Assembly (NCBI RefSeq): GCF_025133575.1
Contig: NZ_CP104011.1
Location: forward strand, 2,418,001-2,482,000
From: Pseudomonas sp. GCEP-101
Lineage (GTDB): Bacteria; Pseudomonadota; Gammaproteobacteria; Pseudomonadales; Pseudomonadaceae
Direction: 5' to 3'
Length of the DNA: 64,000 nt
Shown here: positions 40,776 through 49,617 of the stretch, piece after piece
How the letters are laid out: every line of letters begins with the position of its first letter
Numbering within the stretch: position 1 is the stretch's first letter
Position numbers and translations under genes: made by a program
Notes under the pieces: model-generated
What the model was told of the DNA's origin: nothing
What the model saw: the letters and a program-made list of their open reading frames with translations, nothing else
Database searches by the model: none

Positions 40776-41549
40776 ATGTTCTGGCCGGGCACCCTGCTGG
40801 GGATCGTCGCGGGTTGGGCATTGGCCAGTATTCCGGGCGCCATGCTCGGGGCATTGCTCGGCCAGGTGCTCGACCGGCGCATGCAGGCGCGCTCCTGGCG
40901 GGGCTTGCTGGAGCAACTGCGTGGCGGTCCGCGGGTCGCCGACCAGGACCTGTTGTTCCTCCTGCTCGGCCGTCTGGCCAAGAGCCGCGGCCGGGTGGTG
41001 GAGGCGCACATCCAGCAGGCGCGGGTCGAGATGCAGCGCCTGCGGCTGGACGACGGCGGTTGCCGTCGCGCCATCGAATCCTTCGGCAAAGGCAAGGGTG
41101 GCAGCCAATTGCTGGAGCTTGGCCTGCGCCAGCGCCGCGGCCAGGAAGCCGTCGCCGAAGGCCTGATCCAGGCGTGCTGGCGCATGGCCCGGGCGCCAGG
41201 TGCGCCGACTGCCGAACAGGGCAAATTGCTGGTGGCGTGGGGGGCTTCGCTGGGGCTGTCGCGGGCGCGCGTCCAGGCGCTGTCGGCGGATGCCGAACCA
41301 CTCAGGTCTTCGATGCCGTCGAGCAAGCCGCGCGATTCCTACCTCGGTGCCCTGCGCCTGTTGGGCGTGACGGTGGACAGCGAGCCGGACGAGATCAAGC
41401 GCGCTTACCGCAAGCTGATCAGCCAGAACCACCCGGACAAGCTCGAAGGCATGGGCGCGAGCCCCGAACGGATCGCCGCGGCCACCCACAAGACCCGCGA
41501 AATCCAGGACGCCTACCTGTTGGTCCGCCAGCGCAAGGGGTTCCGCTAG
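40776..41549 (+). CDS. DjlA-like TerB/J-domain co-chaperone
   Basis: A 257-residue protein with an N-terminal hydrophobic Gly-rich segment (LLGIVAGWALASIPGAMLGA) that probably anchors it in the membrane. A TerB-like helical middle follows (about 50-165, FLLLGRLAKSRGRVVEAHI), and a C-terminal J domain (about 188-257) shows the HPD tripeptide in LISQNHPDKLEGMG. DjlA proteins stimulate DnaK at the inner membrane. The frame extends upstream into murU, but the ATG at 40776, right after the murU stop, fits the family N-terminus. It is convergent with the next gene, ten bases apart. Confidence 0.9.
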   Translation: MFWPGTLLGIVAGWALASIPGAMLGALLGQVLDRRMQARSWRGLLEQLRGGPRVADQDLLFLLLGRLAKSRGRVVEAHIQQARVEMQRLRLDDGGCRRAIESFGKGKGGSQLLELGLRQRRGQEAVAEGLIQACWRMARAPGAPTAEQGKLLVAWGASLGLSRARVQALSADAEPLRSSMPSSKPRDSYLGALRLLGVTVDSEPDEIKRAYRKLISQNHPDKLEGMGASPERIAAATHKTREIQDAYLLVRQRKGFR

Positions 41550-41559
41550 CGGCGCCGAT

Positions 41560-42612
41560 TCACGGTTGCGCGTTGGGCTCCAGGTGCATCGACAGCCAGC
41601 CGCGAATGCGCCGGTAAAGCTGCTCCTGCTCGGTGCCCAGGTCGGCGGGCAGGGCGTTCATGCCGATCTGCACGTAGTTGGGCGCCTTCTGCCGCTTGCT
41701 GGCCTGCAGCCGCAATTTTGCCGCCGCCACGTCAGGCGCCTTGTCCTTGTAATAGAAGTCGCCGGTGGCCAGGTTCAGCAGCGGCACGGTTTCCTCCAGC
41801 GACGGTTTGAAGTCGCGCGGCATGTCCGGCGCCACCAGCAGCAGGTTGTGGATATCGGCCGGGGTGCGCTCGCCCAGGTAGCGGGTTGTCCAGTAGGCGC
41901 CGGTGCCGTGCCCGAGCAGGATGATGGTTTTCGGCTTGTGCTGCTGGGCCAGTTCCACCGCCGCCTGGATCCGTGCCAGCACCCGTTCGGCGTGAGCCTT
42001 GCGCAGCTCCACCGGGTCGGTGGGCGGCGGCGGAGCCTCGGGGCTGGCCTGGGCCGGCTCGGCGCTGCCGGCCTCGGCGGTGCTTTCCGGTGTCGGCGTG
42101 GCGCTGCCTCCACTGCCTTTCACCTCCGGCTTGCTGGCGCTGTCGGTGGCCGTGGCGTCGGTGTCGGCGCTGGCCTTGTCCGGCGATTCCTTGGGCCGCG
42201 GAATCGGCGCGGTGCTCTGCGGGTCGGGCAGGGTCACGGCCAAGGTCTGCCAGCCGGCATCGGGCAGCTTGCGTCGCAGCGGGCCGATCGCCACCGGCCA
42301 GTCGGCGCTTTCGCCATCGCCGGGGATGAGGATTACCGCGCCCTCGGTGTCGGCGGTGTTGGCCGGCAGCCACAGGGCCAGGAAGGTTTCGTCGCCGGCC
42401 TTGAGCTCCTGGCGCTCGCTTTCGGGCAACTGGCGCACCAGGCCGCTGGCTTCGTCCTGGCTGCGCTCGCTCACGGCCGGGCGCGCCACCGGCTCGGCAG
42501 CCGTTTTTTTCTCGGCGGTGGGCGTGGCGTCCTCGGCCCCGCTCACGCCCAGCGGTGCAAGGCCGAGGGACAGGCAGAGGGCTAGAGGCGTCAGGCGAGG
42601 CAGGTGCGGCAT
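41560..42612 (-). CDS. DUF3530-like exported alpha/beta-hydrolase-fold protein
   Basis: This 350-residue protein has a signal peptide (LTPLALCLSLGLAPLGVSG). An alpha/beta-hydrolase-like layout includes GAVILIPGDGESADWP early and TIILLGHGTGAYWTTRYLG later, where GHGTG stands in the nucleophile-elbow position without the usual serine. Between them is a long low-complexity linker rich in Ala, Pro, Thr and Ser (about 110-195, such as ATPTPESTAEAGSAEPAQAS), so catalysis is doubtful. The same gene lies here in P. aeruginosa. No function is known to me. It is convergent with the J-domain gene and diverges from agtS. Confidence 0.8.
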   Translation of the reverse strand: MPHLPRLTPLALCLSLGLAPLGVSGAEDATPTAEKKTAAEPVARPAVSERSQDEASGLVRQLPESERQELKAGDETFLALWLPANTADTEGAVILIPGDGESADWPVAIGPLRRKLPDAGWQTLAVTLPDPQSTAPIPRPKESPDKASADTDATATDSASKPEVKGSGGSATPTPESTAEAGSAEPAQASPEAPPPPTDPVELRKAHAERVLARIQAAVELAQQHKPKTIILLGHGTGAYWTTRYLGERTPADIHNLLLVAPDMPRDFKPSLEETVPLLNLATGDFYYKDKAPDVAAAKLRLQASKRQKAPNYVQIGMNALPADLGTEQEQLYRRIRGWLSMHLEPNAQP

Positions 42613-42768
42613 CGGTGATATCCCAGTCTTGGCGGGTGGCGCGAGTGCGGCCAGCCTAGCGGCTTGTACTAGCTTTGTCAGGCGGCGGCCTGCCGGGTTC
42701 AACCGAGGTTGCTGTAAGGTATGCCGGCCATTTGCGTTGACCCGAGTGAAATCCATGGTGCTGTCGGC

Positions 42769-45180
42769 ATGAGTCGTCTGTTGTGGAAAGCCTGCCTGGC
42801 CTGGTTCTGCTGCCTGCCTCTGGTGGTGCTGGCGGAAACCGCTGCGCCGCCGCTGACGCTGAACGACGCCCAGCGCGCCTGGCTCGCCGAGCATCCGCAG
42901 CTGCACGTCGGCGCCGTGCTCGAAGCGCCCTACGTGCAGCAGGACCGTCGCCTGCAGCAGCTCTCCGGGGCCAATGTCGAGCTGCTGGAATGGCTGGCCA
43001 AGGCGCTGCACGTGAGCCTGGTGTGGCATACCTTTGCCGACCAGGCGGCGCTGGAGAAGGCGGTGCGCGCCGGCGACATCGACCTCGCCCCCGGCATCAG
43101 CCAGACACCCGCGACCCTGCGCGACTGGCTGTTCTCCGACCCTTACCTGCGCGTGCCGCGGCTGGTCGTGGGTGATCGGCGCAGCGGCACCTCGGTGGAG
43201 CTGGATAACCTGGGCGAAGGCGAATCGGTGTCCGTGCGCGGCCCCGGGCCCGTGGTGGACTACCTGCGCAGCACCTATTCCGGGCTGACCCTGCAGGTCG
43301 TCGACAGCGACCGCGAAGTGCTGCGCAAAGTGCTTGGCCGCGAAGCCGATTACGCCGTGATCGACGAGGCGCAACTGGCGCGCCTGACCCGCGAGACCGA
43401 GTTCACCGGGCTCTCCGTGGTCGCCGATATCGGCTATCCGCAACTGTTGCGCGTGGCGACCCGGCGCGGCCTGCCCGAGCTCGCCGGGATCATCGACGCC
43501 GCCTTGCGCGCGGTGCCGCCCAAGGACCTCGATCAACTGCACGAACGCTGGCTGCAACCGACCTATCCGCGCCTGGGTTCCTCGCCCGGCTTCTGGCAGA
43601 ACCTCTGCATCCTGCTCGGCCTGCTGCTGGTGCTCGCCGTCGCCGCGCTGCTGTGGCTGCGGCGCCAGCACCGCGCCCTGGAGTCGCGCCTGCTCGCCGC
43701 GCGCCGCGATATCGAGTTGCGCCAGGCCGCGGAACAGGCGCTGCGCCTGACCCAGTTCGCTATCGACAGCAGCACCGTCGGCATCCTCTGGGTCAACTGG
43801 GACAGCCACGTGCGCTATGCCAACCGCGCCGCCGAGGAGCTGCTCGGCTACCCGCCGGGCGCCGTGGTGGACCGCCCGCTGTCGGACTTCGAACCGACCC
43901 TGAACATGGACCGCTGGCTCAACCTCTGGCGCCGCGCGCGCAATGCCGACGAGGCGCCGCTGAGCTTCGAGACCCAGTGCCTGCGCGCCGACGGCCAATG
44001 GCTGCCGGCCGACGTGTCGCTGAGCTTCCTGCGCTTCGGCGATTCGGAATACCTGCTGGTGTTCCTCAACGATGTCACCGAACGCCGCCGGGCCCGCGCC
44101 GCGCTGGAAGAGAGCGAGGCGCGCCTGCAGGGGATCGCCGCCAACGTGCCGGGCCTGGTGTTCCGCCTGGAGCCCAACGCGCCGGACGACGACTCCGACT
44201 TCGCCTACATCAGCTTTATCACCGGCGGCAGCGAAACCTCGCTCGGCTATTCGCCCGGCTACCTGCGCGAGAGCGGCCTGGGCATCATGGGCCTGGTGCA
44301 TCCGTCCGAACGCGAGGGCTACCTCGCCAGTCAGCTGGAAGCGGTGGAGGGCCAGCGCAACTGGCAATGGCAGGGGCGCATCCTCACCCGCAGCAACGAA
44401 CCGCGCTGGGTCGACATCAAGGCCACCGTGCGCACGCTGGACGACGGTCGCCCGGCCTGGGACGGCGTAGTCTGGGACGTCACCGAGCACAAGCAGATCG
44501 AGCGCGAACTGCAGGACTCCCGCGCGCAGCTGCGCGAGCTGTCGGCGCACCTGGAAAGCGTGCGGGAGGAGGAGAAGGCGCGCATCGCCCGCGAAGTGCA
44601 CGATGAGCTGGGCCAGGTGCTCACCGTGCTAAAGCTGGAAACCTCCATGTGCGAGTTGGCCTACGCCGAGCTGGATAGCGGCCTGCGCGAGCGCCTGGAC
44701 AACATGAAGCGCCTGATCGCCCAACTGTTCCAGCTGGTGCGCGACGTGGCCACCGCGCTGCGCCCGCCGATCCTCGATGCCGGCATCGGCTCGGCGCTGG
44801 AATGGCAGGCGCGCCGCTTTGAGGCGCGGACGCAGATTCCCTGCCTGGTGCAGGTACCGGAGAACCCGCCGGCGCTGTCCGACGCCAAGGCCATCGGGCT
44901 GTTCCGCATCCTCCAGGAGGCGCTGACCAATGTCATGCGCCATGCCCAGGCGCATACTGTGGAACTGCAGTTGAGCGTCGAGGGGCGCGAGTTGTGCCTG
45001 CGCATCGCCGATGACGGCGTGGGCTTCGACCCGAACGCCACGCGCCAGGGAGCGTCCTTCGGCCTGGTGGGCATGCGCGAGCGGGTGCTGATGTTCGGCG
45101 GCACGCTGCAGATCGACAGCCAGCCCGGGGAGGGCACCACGCTGTTGATCCGGGTGCCGCTGCGCTCGGCGAGCGCGTGA
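42769..45180 (+). CDS. agtS: AgtS-type sensor histidine kinase
   Basis: This is an 803-residue membrane sensor. A signal sequence (WFCCLPLVVLAETA) precedes a periplasmic SBP_bac_3-like ligand domain (about 25-260). A transmembrane helix (LLGLLLVLAVAALLWL) and two PAS domains (about 315-440 and 455-585) follow. The HisKA_3 dimerisation box ARIAREVHDELGQVLTVLK holds the phospho-His, and the ATPase domain ends LVGMRERVLMFGGTLQI. In P. aeruginosa AgtS-AgtR controls uptake of 4-aminobutyrate and 5-aminovalerate, and AgtR has been tied to responses to peptidoglycan fragments. The start at 42769 is chosen for its signal peptide. Confidence 0.92.
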   Translation: MSRLLWKACLAWFCCLPLVVLAETAAPPLTLNDAQRAWLAEHPQLHVGAVLEAPYVQQDRRLQQLSGANVELLEWLAKALHVSLVWHTFADQAALEKAVRAGDIDLAPGISQTPATLRDWLFSDPYLRVPRLVVGDRRSGTSVELDNLGEGESVSVRGPGPVVDYLRSTYSGLTLQVVDSDREVLRKVLGREADYAVIDEAQLARLTRETEFTGLSVVADIGYPQLLRVATRRGLPELAGIIDAALRAVPPKDLDQLHERWLQPTYPRLGSSPGFWQNLCILLGLLLVLAVAALLWLRRQHRALESRLLAARRDIELRQAAEQALRLTQFAIDSSTVGILWVNWDSHVRYANRAAEELLGYPPGAVVDRPLSDFEPTLNMDRWLNLWRRARNADEAPLSFETQCLRADGQWLPADVSLSFLRFGDSEYLLVFLNDVTERRRARAALEESEARLQGIAANVPGLVFRLEPNAPDDDSDFAYISFITGGSETSLGYSPGYLRESGLGIMGLVHPSEREGYLASQLEAVEGQRNWQWQGRILTRSNEPRWVDIKATVRTLDDGRPAWDGVVWDVTEHKQIERELQDSRAQLRELSAHLESVREEEKARIAREVHDELGQVLTVLKLETSMCELAYAELDSGLRERLDNMKRLIAQLFQLVRDVATALRPPILDAGIGSALEWQARRFEARTQIPCLVQVPENPPALSDAKAIGLFRILQEALTNVMRHAQAHTVELQLSVEGRELCLRIADDGVGFDPNATRQGASFGLVGMRERVLMFGGTLQIDSQPGEGTTLLIRVPLRSASA

Positions 45181-45255
45181 GCACGCGCCAGCGCTATCGG
45201 CATCGATGACGGCAGTGACAACGACAATGACACGTGCGAAGCGGGAGGAAGGGCG

Positions 45256-45885
45256 GTGATTCGAGTGCTGGTGGCGGAAGACCATACGATCGTGCGCGAG
45301 GGCATCAAGCAACTGATCGGTATGGCCAAGGACCTGCAGGTGGTGGGCGAGGCCACCAATGGCGAGCAGTTGCTCGACACCCTGCGCCAGACGCCCTGCG
45401 AAGTGGTCCTGCTGGACATCTCCATGCCCGGCGTCAACGGCCTGGAGGCCATCCCGCGGATCCGCGCGCTGAACAACCCGCCGGCGATCCTCATGCTGTC
45501 CATGCACGATGAGGTGCAGATGGTCGCCCGTGCGTTGAAGGTCGGCGCCGCCGGCTACGCCACCAAGGACAGCGACCCGGCGCTGCTGCTCACCGCAATC
45601 CGCAAGGTTGCCAGCGGTGGGCGCTACATCGACCCGGACCTGGCCGACCGCATGGTCTTCGAGGTCGGGCTCACCGATTCGCGGCCGCCCCACGCGCTGC
45701 TGTCCGAGCGCGAGTTCTCGGTGTTCGAACGCCTGGTTCAGGGCGAAGGCGTCAACGAGATCGCCCAGCAACTGGCGGTCAGCAGCAAGACCATCAGCAC
45801 CCACAAGGCGCGGCTGATGCAGAAGCTCAATGCCAACTCGGTGGCGGACCTGGTGCGTTACGCCATGGAGCACAAGCTCGTCTGA
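45256..45885 (+). CDS. agtR: AgtR-type LuxR-family response regulator
   Basis: The 209-residue NarL/FixJ-type regulator is the partner of AgtS. The receiver domain (1-120) has the acidic pair in VLVAEDHTIVREG, phospho-acceptor Asp54 in VVLLDISMPGVNG and the conserved Lys in AGYATKDSDP. The C-terminal LuxR helix-turn-helix (about 140-205) contains NEIAQQLAVSSKTISTHKAR. It starts with GTG at 45256, with GGGAGGAA seven bases upstream. It lies 75 bases after agtS and directly before the transporter genes it probably controls. Confidence 0.93.
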   Translation: MIRVLVAEDHTIVREGIKQLIGMAKDLQVVGEATNGEQLLDTLRQTPCEVVLLDISMPGVNGLEAIPRIRALNNPPAILMLSMHDEVQMVARALKVGAAGYATKDSDPALLLTAIRKVASGGRYIDPDLADRMVFEVGLTDSRPPHALLSEREFSVFERLVQGEGVNEIAQQLAVSSKTISTHKARLMQKLNANSVADLVRYAMEHKLV

Positions 45886-46049
45886 TCTATCCGAATTGCC
45901 TCCTTGATCTGCGGCAGAAGGCTCGCTGAATTTTCCCCTCACTCTGTGCGACGTGTCCGATTTCTGTAACGAACCGTCTATCTAGCGGGCGTGAGGCAGG
46001 GAATGATTGCCCGCTTCATGCGGTACGTCGTGATAACAAGGAGAAGAAG

Positions 46050-47087
46050 ATGTTGCGAGCGGTAAGGGGAGGGCTGCTGTTCGGCCTGCTGGGGAGCGCG
46101 GCGATGCCGGCGCTGGCGGATTACGTCACGGTGATTTCCTTCGGTGGCGCCAACAAGCAGGCCCAGGAAGCGGCCTTCTACAAGCCGTTCAAGGAAGTGA
46201 CCGGCAACGCCGTCGTCCACGGTTCCTACAACGGCGACCTGGCCAAGCTCAAGCGCATGGTGGAGATCAGCCATGTGTCCTGGGACGTGGTGGAAGTCGA
46301 AGCCCCGGAGCTCGCGCGCGGATGCGAGGAAGGGCTGTTCATGAAGCTCGACCCGAAGACCCTGGGCAACACCGCCGATTTCGTGCCCGGCGCGGTGCAG
46401 CCGTGCGGCGTCGGCATTTTCGTCTGGACGACCCTGCTGGCCTACAACCAGAGCAAGCTGCAGGGCACGCCCAGCAGCTGGGCGGATTTCTGGGACACGA
46501 AGAAATTCCCCGGCAAGCGCGGCCTGCGCTGGGGCGCCAAGTACAGCCTGGAATTCGCCCTGATGGCCGATGGGGTCGCGCCCAGGGACGTCTATAAGGT
46601 GCTCGCCACCAATGACGGCGTCGACCGCGCCTTCCGCAAGCTCGACGAGCTGAAGCCGAACATCAACTGGTGGAAGTCCGGGCAGGACCCGGTGCGTGAT
46701 CTCGCCGACGGCACCGTGGTGATGAGCTCCGCCTACAACGGCCGGATCGCCGCCGCGCAGGCCGAGCAGAAGGGCTTCCGCATGGTCTGGGCGGGCGGCA
46801 TCTACGACTTCGACTTCTGGGCGCTGCCCTCGGGCGTGTTCAAGAAGGAACTGGCCGAGCAGTTCGTCAACTTCGCCGGCCAGCCGCAGCAGCAGAAGGC
46901 TTTCGCCGAGAACATCGCCTACGGGCCGACCAACCGCAAGGCCGTGGAACTGCTGGCGCCGGACGTGGCCGCCAACCTGCCCACCGCGCCGCAGAACATC
47001 GCCAACGCCGTGGGCATGAACGTGGCGTTCTGGGCCGAGCATGGCGATGCGCTGGAGCAGCGCTTCCAGGCCTGGGCCAAGCGCTGA
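46050..47087 (+). CDS. ABC transporter substrate-binding protein, first copy
   Basis: The 345-residue periplasmic binding protein of the spermidine/putrescine-binding type has a signal peptide (LLFGLLGSAAMPALA). The body has VISFGGANKQAQEAAFYKPF, DVVEVEAPELARGCEEGLF, SWADFWDTKKFPGKRGLR and MSSAYNGRIAA. The same motifs occur almost unchanged in the binding protein at 48447-49496, so the two are paralogues on either side of the ATPase gene. AAGGAGAAGAAG precedes the ATG. A strong hairpin follows the stop, so it may be a separate transcript or serve a different ligand, as the PA0602 counterpart does. Confidence 0.92.
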   Translation: MLRAVRGGLLFGLLGSAAMPALADYVTVISFGGANKQAQEAAFYKPFKEVTGNAVVHGSYNGDLAKLKRMVEISHVSWDVVEVEAPELARGCEEGLFMKLDPKTLGNTADFVPGAVQPCGVGIFVWTTLLAYNQSKLQGTPSSWADFWDTKKFPGKRGLRWGAKYSLEFALMADGVAPRDVYKVLATNDGVDRAFRKLDELKPNINWWKSGQDPVRDLADGTVVMSSAYNGRIAAAQAEQKGFRMVWAGGIYDFDFWALPSGVFKKELAEQFVNFAGQPQQQKAFAENIAYGPTNRKAVELLAPDVAANLPTAPQNIANAVGMNVAFWAEHGDALEQRFQAWAKR

Positions 47088-47095
47088 TCCACCGG

Positions 47096-47120
47096 CTGCC
47101 GACCACTCGGTGGTCGGCAG
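47096..47120. terminator. Hairpin after first binding-protein gene
   Basis: CTGCCGACCA (47096-47105) and TGGTCGGCAG (47111-47120) pair exactly around five bases. The following TCTGCTTC is only weakly T-rich, so this may be a leaky terminator or mRNA-stabilising hairpin before the transporter operon. Confidence 0.6.
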
Positions 47121-47137
47121 TCTGCTTCGGCAAATCG

Positions 47138-47155
47138 TGTAGGGATCGCCCTACA
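47138..47155. promoter_or_regulatory. Perfect inverted repeat, candidate operator
   Basis: TGTAGGG and CCCTACA are exact inverted repeats around ATCG, 113 bases before the start of the ATPase gene. An 18-base dyad of this size would suit a dimeric LuxR-type regulator such as AgtR; this is inference. Confidence 0.45.
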
Positions 47156-47267
47156 ACGCATCCTCTCTAAGCCTTATAGCAATCTCTCATACCGCCCGAT
47201 TTGCGCGCCGCTTCGGCTTCTCTAGTCTTGAAATCAACGGCATTTACAAAAAAACAAAGGTGCGGTG

Positions 47268-48377
47268 ATGGCCGAGAATCAGGCAAACGATGTGCTGGTG
47301 AGTTTCCGTGGCGTGCAGAAGAGCTACGACGGCGAATCGCTCATCGTGAAGGACCTCAATCTGGACATTCGCAAAGGCGAATTCCTGACACTGCTGGGGC
47401 CTTCGGGTTCCGGCAAGACCACCAGCCTGATGATGCTGGCCGGTTTCGAAACTCCTACCGCCGGTGAAATCCAACTCGCCGGCCGCGCCATCAACCACGT
47501 TCCCCCGCACAAGCGCGACATCGGCATGGTGTTCCAGAACTATGCCCTGTTCCCGCACATGACGGTGGCCGAGAACCTGGCCTTCCCGCTCACAGTGCGC
47601 GGCATGAGCAAGACCGACGTCAGCGAGCGGGTGAAGCGCGCGCTGTCGATGGTCCAGCTCGACACCTTCGCCGGTCGCTATCCCGCCCAGCTCTCCGGCG
47701 GCCAGCAGCAGCGCGTGGCCCTGGCCCGTGCGCTGGTGTTCGAACCGCAACTGGTGCTGATGGACGAACCCCTGGGTGCGCTCGACAAGCAACTGCGCGA
47801 GCACATGCAGATGGAGATCAAGCACATCCACCAGCGCCTGGGCGTGACCGTGGTCTACGTGACCCACGACCAGGGCGAAGCCCTGACCATGTCCGACCGC
47901 GTGGCCGTGTTCCACCAGGGCGAGATCCAGCAGATCGCCCCGCCCGCCGAGCTCTACGAGCACCCGCGCAATTCCTTCGTCGCCAACTTCATCGGCGAGA
48001 ACAACCGTATCGCCGGCCAGCTCCAGGCCCGCGACGGCGACCGTTGCACCGTGGGCCTGGCGCGCGGCGAGAAGGTCGAGGCGCTGGCGATCAATGTCGG
48101 CAACGTCGGCGACACCGTCAGCCTGTCGATCCGCCCCGAGCGCGTGCGCCTGAACGGCCACAGCGAAAACTGCGTGAACCGCTTCTCCGGCCGTGTCGCC
48201 GAGTTCATCTACCTGGGCGACCACGTGCGCATTCGCCTTGAGGTCTGCGGCCGTACCGATTTCTTCGTCAAACAGCCGATTGCCGAGCTCGATCCCGCGC
48301 TCAGCGTCGGCGATGTGGTTCCGCTGGGCTGGGAAGTCGAGCACGTCCGCGCGCTCGACCCGCTGCCCGCGGCGTAA
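47268..48377 (+). CDS. agtA: ABC transporter ATPase AgtA
   Basis: This 369-residue PotA-type ATPase contains [18 protein letters not shown] (Walker A), the Q-loop [13 protein letters not shown], signature [15 protein letters not shown], Walker [13 protein letters not shown] and the switch His in [11 protein letters not shown]-terminal TOBE regulatory domain follows (about 280-365, [11 protein letters not shown]). It energises uptake through AgtC and AgtD. ATG 47268 is used; the base before could give a GTG one codon earlier. The space before it contains the candidate operator at 47138. In the family, substrates include 4-aminobutyrate and 5-aminovalerate. Confidence 0.93.
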   Translation: MAENQANDVLVSFRGVQKSYDGESLIVKDLNLDIRKGEFLTLLGPSGSGKTTSLMMLAGFETPTAGEIQLAGRAINHVPPHKRDIGMVFQNYALFPHMTVAENLAFPLTVRGMSKTDVSERVKRALSMVQLDTFAGRYPAQLSGGQQQRVALARALVFEPQLVLMDEPLGALDKQLREHMQMEIKHIHQRLGVTVVYVTHDQGEALTMSDRVAVFHQGEIQQIAPPAELYEHPRNSFVANFIGENNRIAGQLQARDGDRCTVGLARGEKVEALAINVGNVGDTVSLSIRPERVRLNGHSENCVNRFSGRVAEFIYLGDHVRIRLEVCGRTDFFVKQPIAELDPALSVGDVVPLGWEVEHVRALDPLPAA

Positions 48378-48446
48378 CGAAAGCGGCCCGGCCACTCCCG
48401 GACGCCTCCAAGAAAAACAAACCTGCACACTGTGGAGAGAACAATA

Positions 48447-49496
48447 ATGTCGAAGTCCCTGAAAGCAGCGGGCCTGAAGCTCGCGGCGCTGAGCGTCGGC
48501 CTGGCCTGCGCGGCGCAGTCCATGGCCGCCACCGACCTGACCGTGGTGTCCTTCGGCGGCGCCAACAAGAACGCCCAGGTGAAGGCGTTCTACGAGCCCT
48601 ACCAGAAGTCCACCGGCAACAAGATCGTCGCCGGCGAGTACAACGGCGAAATGGCCAAGGTGAAGGCCATGGTCGACACCAACAGCGTCTCCTGGGACCT
48701 GGTGGAAGTCGAGTCGCCGGAACTGGCCCGCGGCTGTGACGAAGGCCTGTTCGAAACCATCGACCCGGCCATCCTCGGCAAGGCCGACGACTACGTACCG
48801 GGCGCGGTGACCAATTGCGGCGTGGGCTTCTTCGTCTGGTCCACCGTCCTGGCCTACAACGCCGACAAGCTCAAGAGCGCACCGACCAGCTGGGCCGATT
48901 TCTGGGACACCCAGAAATTCCCGGGCAAGCGCGGCCTGCGCAAGGGCGCCAAGTACACCCTGGAATTCGCCCTGATGGCCGACGGCGTCGCGCCCAAGGA
49001 CGTCTACAAGGTGCTGGCCACCAAGGAAGGCCAGGACCGCGCCTTCAAGAAACTCGACCAGATCAAGCCGAACATCCAGTGGTGGGAAGCCGGCGCCCAG
49101 CCGCCGCAGTACCTCGCCTCCGGCGACGTGGTCATGAGCTCCGCCTACAACGGCCGCATCGCCGCCGTGCAGAAGGAGAGCAACCTGAAGATCGTCTGGA
49201 ACGGCGGCATCTACGACTTCGACGCCTGGGCCATCCCCAAGGGCGCCAAGAAGGTCGATGAAAGCCTGAAGTTCATCGCCTATTCGGTTCAGCCCGAACA
49301 GCAGAAGACCTACTCCGAGAACATCGCCTACGGCCCGGTCAACAAGAACGCCGTACCGCTGCTGGGCAAGGACCTGCTGAAGGACATGCCGACCACCCCG
49401 GAAAACATGCAGGGCCAGGTGGGCATGGACGTGACCTTCTGGGCTGACTACGGCGAGCAGCTGGAACAGCGCTTCAACGCCTGGGCCGCCAAGTAA
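48447..49496 (+). CDS. agtB: ABC transporter substrate-binding protein AgtB
   Basis: The 349-residue periplasmic binding protein has a signal peptide (LAALSVGLACAAQSMAA). It is closely similar to the product of 46050-47087: both contain VVEVExPELARGC, SWADFWDT, KFPGKRGLR, VAPxDVYKVLAT and MSSAYNGRIAA. Being between the ATPase and the permeases, it is the binding protein of this transporter. GGAGAGA lies upstream of the ATG at 48447; an open frame five codons longer is possible. A 120-base gap separates it from the first permease gene. Confidence 0.93.
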   Translation: MSKSLKAAGLKLAALSVGLACAAQSMAATDLTVVSFGGANKNAQVKAFYEPYQKSTGNKIVAGEYNGEMAKVKAMVDTNSVSWDLVEVESPELARGCDEGLFETIDPAILGKADDYVPGAVTNCGVGFFVWSTVLAYNADKLKSAPTSWADFWDTQKFPGKRGLRKGAKYTLEFALMADGVAPKDVYKVLATKEGQDRAFKKLDQIKPNIQWWEAGAQPPQYLASGDVVMSSAYNGRIAAVQKESNLKIVWNGGIYDFDAWAIPKGAKKVDESLKFIAYSVQPEQQKTYSENIAYGPVNKNAVPLLGKDLLKDMPTTPENMQGQVGMDVTFWADYGEQLEQRFNAWAAK

Positions 49497-49617
49497 GCAA
49501 GCCCCCACCGCCACGGTCGCCCGGACCGTGGCGGACCGGAGCCGTCCCTCACGCGGCGGCTCCTTCTGACACCACACCTTGGCCGCTTTCGGGCGGCCTG
49601 TTTTACCGGAGTTCGCT

